Positions 57,048-64,000 of a DNA stretch of 64,000 nucleotides are shown here, in pieces. The position numbers and the translations under genes are program-made. The stretch comes from Eremochloa ophiuroides. Its lineage: Eukaryota; Streptophyta; Magnoliopsida; Poales; Poaceae. The notes beneath the pieces are model-generated. The model searched no databases, was not told the DNA's origin, and was given only the letters and a program-made list of their open reading frames with translations. Positions within the stretch are counted from its first letter, which is position 1. Every line of letters starts with the position of its first letter. The stretch covers positions 74,849,383 to 74,913,382 of the forward strand of contig JAHLJS010000002.1 in assembly GCA_038502445.1 (NCBI GenBank), read 5' to 3'.

Positions 57048-59780
57048 ATGCAGCATGTATGTGCTGCCCGCGCCGCAATGCAGCCGTCGCGCTCACAGCA
57101 CGCCAAACATCACCTAGGACTAGGAAGAGGAGGGGGAACGACGCACACGCGCTTCCGCACCCAGGTGCTGGAGGCGCCGCTGGATTCCGGATCCGATCCT
57201 GATTACCAGGACTTCCACTTCCGGTTCATCCCGGAGGTGTTCGAGCTCCAGATGGGCGGCGGCGGGGCAAGGAATGGAGACGGCAACGGCAAGGTGGCGG
57301 CGGAGAAGGTTCTTGGGTTCCAGTTCGACAAGGTCAGGATCAGCATTGCGTCCAGCGACGACGAGGCGGACGGAGACGACGCGCCGCCGAGGAGCTCCTT
57401 CTCCGGGGCGAGCCACCCGCCGGAGCCGGTGGACGAGATGGACACCGTCTTCGTCGCGGTGGACGGCCGGGAGAAGCCGGTCCCCAAGCCGGCCATCTCG
57501 TGGGACGCGTCCCCGCCGCCGAGCGGTGCGGCGAGCCCGCACAGCAGCATCGACAGCTCCGGCGCCGCGGCCACGGTGACCAGCCTCGCGCCGAGCTGCG
57601 CCGTCACCGTCACCAGCCGGAGCGCCAAGACCAGCGTCAGCAGCAGCGCGGCCAGCGACGGCAGCGGCTGGAGCAACGGTACCGGCGCCGGCGCCGGCGG
57701 CGGCAGTGCGGGGAAGCCGCACAAGGGCGGCGACCCCAGGTGGAAGGCCATCCTCGCGGCGCGCGCGCGCGACGGGCCCCTCGCCATGGGCAGCTTCCGG
57801 CTGCTGCGGAGGCTCGGGTGCGGCGACATCGGGACGGTGTACCTGTCCGAGCTCAGCGGCGGAGGCCCCGCCGCCGTCAATGGCGGCGTCGCCAGGCCCT
57901 GCTGGTTCGCCATGAAGGTGATGGACAAGGCGTCGCTGGAGAGCCGGCGGAAGCTGAGCCGCGCGCAGACGGAGCGGGAGATCCTCCAGCTGCTGGACCA
58001 CCCCTTCCTGCCCACTCTCTACGCGCACTTCGAGACCGACCGCTTCGCCTGCCTTGTCATGGAGTTCTGCCCCGGCGGCGACCTCCACGCGCTCCGGCAG
58101 CGACAGCCCGGCAAGCACTTCCCAGAGCATGCGGCAAGGTACTCATCCAACTCCTGTCTGATTCTTCGCTTCAGACTGGTAATGCTGTTTTGGAATTGCA
58201 AGCAGTTGTGTGTGCTGTGTGTATGACGTGAGTCAATCGTCATACAGAGAGACAGGTATCCATTGTTGCACAATTCTGGTGTAATTTTTGCTTTCAGTTG
58301 CAGTTGCATTTTTTTTAGCTACAGATGTGCCTGGTGGCTGCATTCCTAGAGCTGTCAGTTTAAATGCAGCTAGTGATTTCTTTTAAAAAAAATCGTGCTA
58401 GTGTAGACTGCTAGTTAAAGTTGATTTTTCTATTTATTACTAGTACTTTTAAAAGGAGTGCCAGTTAAAGTGATGCCATCTTGTTTGCTTTCCTCGCTGT
58501 TTCTGTCATGCCTAACAAATTGATGCCTAAATTAGCATAGACGCAATGTTTAATGCATGTCTCATGCTGTAGAACTTGATTGCTAGATTAGGATGGACAA
58601 AATGTTTAATGTCTCCTTTGCACATTTTCATCATTGCTTCTTGCACTATTAATGAATGCATACGAGAACATGGAAGTTTCAGAGCATCATTCTTTACCAG
58701 ACTGTGAAACTCTGCATAAACAGATGTTTTTTTTTCCTAATGTAAAGATTGCAAATGCAGTCATTCAGAGCACTAATGTTCTTCCAGATAAGTTTGATCG
58801 CACGAAATACGCAGTATCGCACAGTTTTGATGTGTATGACTGACTCTTTCCATCTTGCCAGGTTTTACGCCGCCGAAGTGCTCCTTGCTCTGGAGTACCT
58901 GCACATGCTTGGAGTGGTGTACAGAGACCTGAAGCCGGAGAACGTCCTCGTGAGAGAAGACGGCCACATCATGCTCTCCGACTTCGACCTCTCCCTTCGT
59001 TGCGCGGTGTCGCCGACGCTGGTGAGGTCTTCCCTGAGCTCCGACCCCAGGAACGCGCAGGCCTGCGCCCAGCCTGCGTGCATCCAGCCCACATGCTTCA
59101 TGCCCAAGCTCTTCGGGCAGAGGAGCAAGAAGAGCAGCGGCGGCGGCGCCAAGAAATCCAAGGGCGCAGAGCCCAGGCAGCAGGAGGCGGCCGCCGGCGG
59201 CCTGCCGGAGCTCGTGGTGGAGCCGACCGGGGCGCGGTCCATGTCGTTCGTGGGGACGCACGAGTACCTGGCCCCAGAGATCATCAAGGGCGAGGGCCAC
59301 GGCAGCGCGGTGGACTGGTGGACGTTCGGCATCTTCCTGCACGAGCTCATGTACGGCAAGACGCCGTTCAAGGGGCAGACGAACCGCGCCACGCTGTTCA
59401 ACGTCGTCGGGCAGCAGCTCAGGTTCCCGGACTGCCCCGGCACGAGCAACGCGAGCAGGGACCTCATCAGGGGCCTGCTGGCCAAGGAGCCCCAGGGCCG
59501 GCTGGGCGTCAAGAGGGGCGCTGCGGAGATCAAGCAGCACCCCTTCTTCGAGGGCGTCAACTGGGCGCTCATCCGCTGCAGCACTCCCCCCGGCGTGCCC
59601 AGGGCCGTCGAGCCCGCCGCGGTGGCGCCGCATGCTCATGCTCCGCCAAAGCCAGCGCCGGCACCGGCACCGGCGCCGGTGGAGAGGGTGAAGGAGATCA
59701 ACGGCAGCAGCAAGAGGATGGCAGGAGCTGTTGCCGGTGCGGAGTCCGGAGGGAAGTTCCTAGACTTCGAGTTCTTTTAG
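57048..59780 (+). CDS. AGC-VIII Ser/Thr kinase, D6PK/PVPK-1 type
   Basis: Exons 57048-58138 and 58862-59780 (intron 723 bp, CAAG|GTACTC and CCAG|GTTTTA) give 669 residues. Residues 1-240 are Ser/Gly/Ala-rich and low complexity. The kinase domain starts near 250: Gly-loop LGCGDIGTVYL (~256), Lys in FAMKVMD (~289), YRDLKPENVLV (Asp386), DFD (404-406) in place of DFG, the AGC-VIII hallmark, then a ~80-residue insertion before SFVGTHEYLAPEIIKGEGHG. The end has HPFFEGVNWALIRCSTPPGV and a C-terminal FLDFEFF, a PDK1-docking-type motif. Relatives phosphorylate PIN auxin carriers at the plasma membrane. The intron position after the catalytic-domain N-lobe fits the family. ATG 57048 is the first in frame; 57078 is an alternative. 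Subgroup (D6PK versus KIPK/PVPK-1) is not settled. Confidence 0.92.
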
Positions 59781-60179
59781 CTACTGTAGTTTTTATTAGT
59801 TGATTGACGATACTCGTTGCGATTCCAGTTGTAGGTGTAGTTCCATACTGGAGTGCTAGCGTTTGGCCAGTGACATGTCTGACTGGTTCCAAATCTACTC
59901 ATGTTGCTGTTGTTCTTGCTTGTTGGGAGTTGAGACTCATCCCATGTCACTAGACACTAGTAGTAGTCAAAGAGTAACCATGAATGAAGTTTGAGTAGTC
60001 GAAGAAACGATTTTCATCATGTCTGTTGCCATTATAAGTTATATAACTAGCAGCGAAATACACCAGGTAATTTGCCTAAGCATTCTGTACTGTACCAAAA
60101 TGTGAATGCCTCCATACATAATGTGAAGTGGAACAGAGGAAAATACAGAGGTACGCTACTACGTTAGTATACGTGCACA
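59781..60179. other. Space between convergent kinase and BLT-like genes
   Basis: Shared 3' region of two genes facing each other, 399 bp. It must hold both 3' UTRs; overlap of transcripts is possible. Confidence 0.5.
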
Positions 60180-61082
60180 CTACACGACCAGATTCTCTGG
60201 CGCGCCGATGAGCCCCATGCCGGCGGCGGGGCTCCGGTGGCGCATGAGCACGCGCAGCTGCGCCCGCTGGCACTCGAGGTTGGACACCAGATCCAGCCTG
60301 TCCTCGCGCTCGCGCGGGCGCAGGCGCACGGCCTTGGGAAACTCCACGAACCCCTTGATCCCCCTCCGGATGTGCGGGTTCTCGCCGCCGCCGCCGCCGG
60401 GCTCTCGCCGGTGCGGTTGATGATGACTCCGGCTCGGGCTCTGCTGCCCGTGCTGGCTCGTCGACTTGCTCCCGTCGGGGCTGCTGCAGCAGCTGCTGCT
60501 GCTCTTGTTGTTGACGTCGCTGGCGGCGGCGGCGGCGGCAGAAGCGTGGAGCTGCGCCACGGCGTCGTCGATCTCCCGCAGCTTCTCCTCCAGCGCCGCC
60601 CTGGCGTCGGCGAGCTTCATCTGCACCCGCTCCTCGCGCCAGAGCTCGGCGACGCGCAGCATCCGCCGGTCCTCCTCGGCGTCCTCCAGCGCGCGCCCCG
60701 CCTCGTCTCGCAGCGCTCGGCACTCGGCCTCCGCGGCCTCACACCGCCGCCGCTCGTCGGCCAGCTCCGCGGCCAGCGCCTCGCTCAGCGCCTCCGCCTT
60801 GCGCCGCATGCGCCGTTCGAACTCCAGCTCCGCCCTCAGGTCCCGGATGCGCGCCACGCAGAGCTCCAGCTCCGACGACATGGCGCCGCCGTACCCGTAG
60901 TACCCTTGGCCGAGCTCCACCTCCTCCTCCTCCTTGTCGTCGTCGGGCGCAATGATCATAGGGGACTCGGGATCCTCGCGGATTTGACAGGAAGAAGAGG
61001 GCGAGTAGGAGAGATGGGTGTCGTGCGCGGAGGAGGTAGTGGGGGTGGTGATAAAGCTCCCAAGGTGGAGAGCCGGCGCCAT
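60180..61082 (-). CDS. BRANCHLESS TRICHOME-like coiled-coil protein
   Basis: An intronless minus-strand ORF of 300 residues. Acidic N-terminus (DDDKEEEEVELGQG at ~48-61), then a long Arg/Glu/Ala-rich coiled coil (~68-190, starting MSSELELCVARIRDLRAELE), a Ser/Gln/His-rich linker, and the conserved C-terminal block NPHIRRGIKGFVEFPKAVRL followed by LDLVSNLECQRAQLRVLMRH and GMGLIGAPENLVV. That C-terminal block is the signature of BRANCHLESS TRICHOME and related USO1-like plant proteins; Arabidopsis BLT acts with STICHEL in trichome branching and cell shape. Size is close to BLT. In a grass the role need not be in trichomes. The ATG at 61082 is first in frame. Confidence 0.85.
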   Translation of the reverse strand: MAPALHLGSFITTPTTSSAHDTHLSYSPSSSCQIREDPESPMIIAPDDDKEEEEVELGQGYYGYGGAMSSELELCVARIRDLRAELEFERRMRRKAEALSEALAAELADERRRCEAAEAECRALRDEAGRALEDAEEDRRMLRVAELWREERVQMKLADARAALEEKLREIDDAVAQLHASAAAAAASDVNNKSSSSCCSSPDGSKSTSQHGQQSPSRSHHQPHRREPGGGGGENPHIRRGIKGFVEFPKAVRLRPREREDRLDLVSNLECQRAQLRVLMRHRSPAAGMGLIGAPENLVV

Positions 61083-61737
61083 GATTGGCCTCCACTTGCA
61101 CCGACGCCGTATTTTCCGAGCTCGGGATCCAGTATTTTTTACTCGGGAAAGTGATGCAAGGCCCCAAGGTGTCTGGTCACCAGCTCCTCCAAGCTTCTTC
61201 GTCTTTGTGAGCTGTAAAAGGGAAGGAGATGGTCACGTCTCGCTGCTCACATGCATGGATCCCCGATCTCGACGCCGCCATCATGGTGACTCATGATCCT
61301 CGTCGGTCGTCGCTTTTCATTTCATATGCGCAGGCTGTTTATCATTCGGTCGGCTATGCTGAATTGCTGATGCGGTGACGCTGGCATCGTGGGTGTAGGA
61401 ATCATGTGCGCGCCATCCGCCATTGTTGCTTTTTCAGTTGAGGCGCGCATGGCACGCCGTCTCGTCGCGTCGCATCCTTGCAGAAGCTAGTGGTGGTGAC
61501 TGGGCCCTGTTTAGATCACTGAAAATTACAATTGTAACTAGTCACATTAATATTACGGCACATGCATGGAACATTAAATGTAGACGAAATATTTGCATGT
61601 TTGTACTTTTTGCATGTACATCACGAGACGAATCTTTTAAGCCTATTTGGGCCATGATTAGACAAAAGTTATCAAATACAAACTAACGTGCTACAGTGTA
61701 GAATTACAACTGTAACTGGGATCTAAACGGGGCCTAA
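61083..61737. other. Upstream region of BLT-like gene with MITE-like segment
   Basis: Promoter side of the BLT-like gene. From about 61502 to 61734 GGGCCCTGTTTAGATC and its inverted partner GATCTAAACGGGGCC bracket a segment with the GACGAATCTTTTAAGCC words of an abundant grass MITE; no clean target duplication is visible. Confidence 0.5.
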
Positions 61738-62549
61738 GACCGATTCCAAAGGCATAAGGAGACCCATCTCCACCCAAAATGCCTATTGCACAGTGTTTTA
61801 TCAACAAAAACCATGCTCCAACAGGATAGCGAAACTTCCGACCTATTTCGCATTGAAGGCGTTGCAGAACCCAAAAGTGTCTCCCTCCATCTTTTTTGTG
61901 TCTCACACAACGACCCACCACCACCGTGCAGTGGGACGACCGGAACCGGCATGCGGGACGCAACGGCATCGGGGTTGACAGCAACGGCGGAGGCGCCTTG
62001 CCGTCCGGGGGAGGAGATGGACTGGGAGATTCAAGCGGCGAGGGAGGTGTACCGCGAGACAGTCACGCTGGCATCTATCATCGCGGCGAGGGAAGTGGAG
62101 CTCGTGGGCTCAACTTCAAGGGGGCTCTGCCTCGCCACCCTAGATCCGCGTCGCGCCGCCACCGTAGCCCCACATCTCCGGCTGCTGCTGCTCGTCCCCC
62201 ACCGCCGCCCCAGATCTCCAGCTATTGCTGCTGCTCGTCCTCCGCTGCCGCCTGAGTAGGCGCATCGGGGTGGGGGAGGGCCGCTGCTGGGGTGATGAGG
62301 GTTGCGCAGGGGTGGGGGAGGGCCACCATGGTGCCCGTCTAGGGAGACGAGAAGCCGCCGGGGTAGGAAAGATGTCGGCGATATAGGGTCGGAGCCACTG
62401 TAGCCGAGTTGGACCTCGTCGGAGATGAAGATGGGCGTGATACTTTTTGCGTTTGCAGAGGCAGATTTTGGATGCTCGATGTTTTCGCTGCGCGTAACCC
62501 AAACTAAGGGATGGGTCTCCTATTTGGATCACATTTGTTGAAGATAGTC
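61738..62549. mobile_element. Non-autonomous PIF/Harbinger-like element with GC-rich insert
   Basis: Imperfect inverted ends (GACCGATTCCAAAG at the left, GACTATCTTCAAC read inward from the right, each followed by AGGAGACCCATC) are flanked by TAA at 61735-61737 and 62550-62552. The interior is GC-rich and keeps an ORF of 157 codons (61786-62259, +) without known domain. It may be captured exon sequence. Confidence 0.5.
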
Positions 62550-62552
62550 TAA

Positions 62553-63590
62553 GGGCGTGTTTGCTAGGGGGCCGGAAGGGTGGCCTGAGCCCCTAGCTGT
62601 AGCGCCCCTTGTTTGATGTCTTTGGGCCGCATGGGAGCCAGGCTCCCACGGTGCATTTTGGAGGCTTAGGCCTAGCCCCAAGAAACGCTCTCCTCCATCG
62701 ATTTTTGAGGGCCTGGCTAGGCGCGACCGTTTTATGGCGATTTTAGGTGTGAAATGACCTTGGGTCGGGTTCCAAAGGGTGGAATCAAACATATTTACAT
62801 TTAGATCTGACTTGCAACTAAACACGTACGCTTGTACCCTATCGATCTGGCTATGACTGATTTAGACCTGGTCGATTGGCCTGACTGCCTAGAGGCAGCC
62901 TTCCAAACACGCCATGAGCGAGCGTCTAGTTGTGTTTGCTCTCGATGAACAAGCTCCGGCGCCAGGGCATCTTGCTAATCTTTTGTGCCCGTTGTGATAA
63001 GTGCTGGACAGTGTAATTGCTGCTGCCTCCAGTCGGGGTGGCAAACATTGATTGTCTTTGCCAGCATTTAGTTCACAAAGTTTCTTCTCTTTCTCTATCA
63101 CATTGATTGTACTTTCCATCTATATGAAGCACTAAATTAAAGTAGCAACTGTTGCATGTTTATACTTTTTGTCTGTCTATCTCGAGATGAATCTTTTAAG
63201 TCTACTTGAATCATGTTTCAATAAAAGTTGTCAAATACAAATGAAAGTGCTACAGTGCACTTTTTTCCAATTTTTTTCCTAACTAAACGCTGCCTTTGTT
63301 TGCCTTTTCTGAACCATCACCCAGAATGCTCTTTCGAGGCTACAGTACATCACAAGAACTGCACGCCAGTGTGCTGCACTTCACCGGCCAGCATCAAGAC
63401 TGCTCGGAATTGATATCAACTGCCAGCGCTACACCTTCGTCGTGCAGTTTCCGTCCCTATATAGCCCTGCCGTATCATGCCCGGAACCGGAAGTGAACCA
63501 ACGGCCGGCCTCGAGACGCAGTAATAGGGTGCTCGTATACGGGGGCGGTACTGACGATGTAGCGGCCACCGGACCTGCAATTCTGTATCA
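62553..63590. other. Intergenic stretch with MITE debris
   Basis: GGGCGTGTTTGCTAG at 62553 and CCAAACACGCC at about 62904-62914 are an inverted pair of another short element. A MITE-like interior (words as at 61620) recurs at 63140-63290. No gene. Confidence 0.4.
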
Positions 63591-64000
63591 CTAGAAAAGC
63601 AGCCGCGGCTTTGCCGCACCGTCTATAAGTGGGAATACCACTATTTACATATTTATGTACGTGGTGTAAGTACATCACTAACGATCAATAATTTGAATAT
63701 ACATAATAGAGTTCTATATTTCTATATAATAACTAGTATCTAGTAGAAAATTGATAAAGATTTCGAGCTCCAAGACATGAATAGAAAGATGCTTGCACAC
63801 CGCAGCATTGTTTGATTGTTCAGAGATGAACACTACACAACATGTGAAAGAAAATTCAATGTTATGAATGACTATGGTTTGTGCTAGCAACATGTCCTGA
63901 TGAGTCTAGGTTGCTTGACCTGAGAGAAAATAAGAATTAGTAGAAACAACATCCGAGTGGTCTCAAAGGTTTACTTGCTTCCTGCTTTCCTGTTGTTATG
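63591..64000 (-). mobile_element. Helitron 3' end, element runs past right edge
   Basis: On the minus strand GCGGCAAAGCCGC forms a stem-loop (63607-63619), followed by GGCTGCTTTT and CTAG ending at 63591, with host T next. This is a standard grass Helitron 3' terminus. The body lies to the right; no coding sequence is visible in the 400 bp available. Confidence 0.6.

Noticed and set aside
57120..58130. 336-codon minus-strand ORF opposite kinase exon 1
   Set aside because: Shadow of a GC3-rich exon; low-complexity, no domain.

Overview
The window is nuclear DNA from a grass. GC-rich, GC3-biased genes sit in AT-rich DNA packed with nested LTR retrotransposons, Helitrons, hAT elements and Tourist/Stowaway-type MITEs. 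Gene structure and repeat style fit Poaceae, probably the Andropogoneae (sorghum/maize group); the species is an inference. I see no prokaryotic genes, CRISPR array, rRNA or tRNA gene.

Four host genes look intact: an intronless plastid-type class III lipase (phospholipase A1-I / DAD1-like, 7590-9236, +); a secreted protein with a wall-associated-kinase galacturonan-binding domain but no kinase (53920-54997, -); a two-exon AGC-VIII protein kinase of the D6PK/PVPK-1 type (57048-59780, +); and, convergent with it, a BRANCHLESS TRICHOME-like coiled-coil protein (60180-61082, -). They share no operon-like arrangement. The kinase and the trichome-type protein both belong to families linked to cell polarity or shape, but their adjacency may be chance.

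Layout. 1-3898: 5' part of a minus-strand Ty3/gypsy element (LTR, primer site, decayed gag) whose gag is split by a solo LTR. 3899-7460: repeat debris. 7461-9600: lipase gene. 9605-10593: a MITE-like repeat and a 746-bp non-autonomous hAT element. 12618-25390: a ~2.9-kb solo LTR split by a 9.8-kb non-autonomous LTR retrotransposon (14066-23887). That element has gag and protease remnants, no reverse transcriptase or integrase, and an extra ORF behind what looks like its own TATA box and 5'-UTR intron. 26330-31815: a Helitron carrying fragments of at least two host genes (an F-box-associated-like 5' exon and a WDR43/UTP5-like WD protein) and itself hit by a solo LTR. 34650-41163: a very young, internally deleted LTR element with almost identical LTRs. 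45626-48863: a four-exon RICESLEEPER-type hAT transposase gene, now broken. 50494 and 63591: two more Helitron 3' ends. 50495-53738: MITE, AT-rich repeats and a LINE fragment. 53920-61082: the gene island.

Insertion boundaries were read from target-site duplications: 488-492/2135-2139, 12613-12617/25391-25395, 14061-14065/23888-23892, 27592-27596/29076-29080, 34645-34649/41164-41168, 9832-9839/10586-10593. They give a clear order of nested insertions.

The most unusual signal is in the 14066-23887 retrotransposon. A near-palindrome (GGTTCGGCCGAACC and variants) occurs three times upstream of the TATA box in each LTR. It occurs four more times, three of them inside ~104-bp direct repeats, just upstream of a second, internal TATA box that precedes a spliced leader and the extra ORF. 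This looks like one regulatory signal shared by two promoters of a single non-autonomous element.
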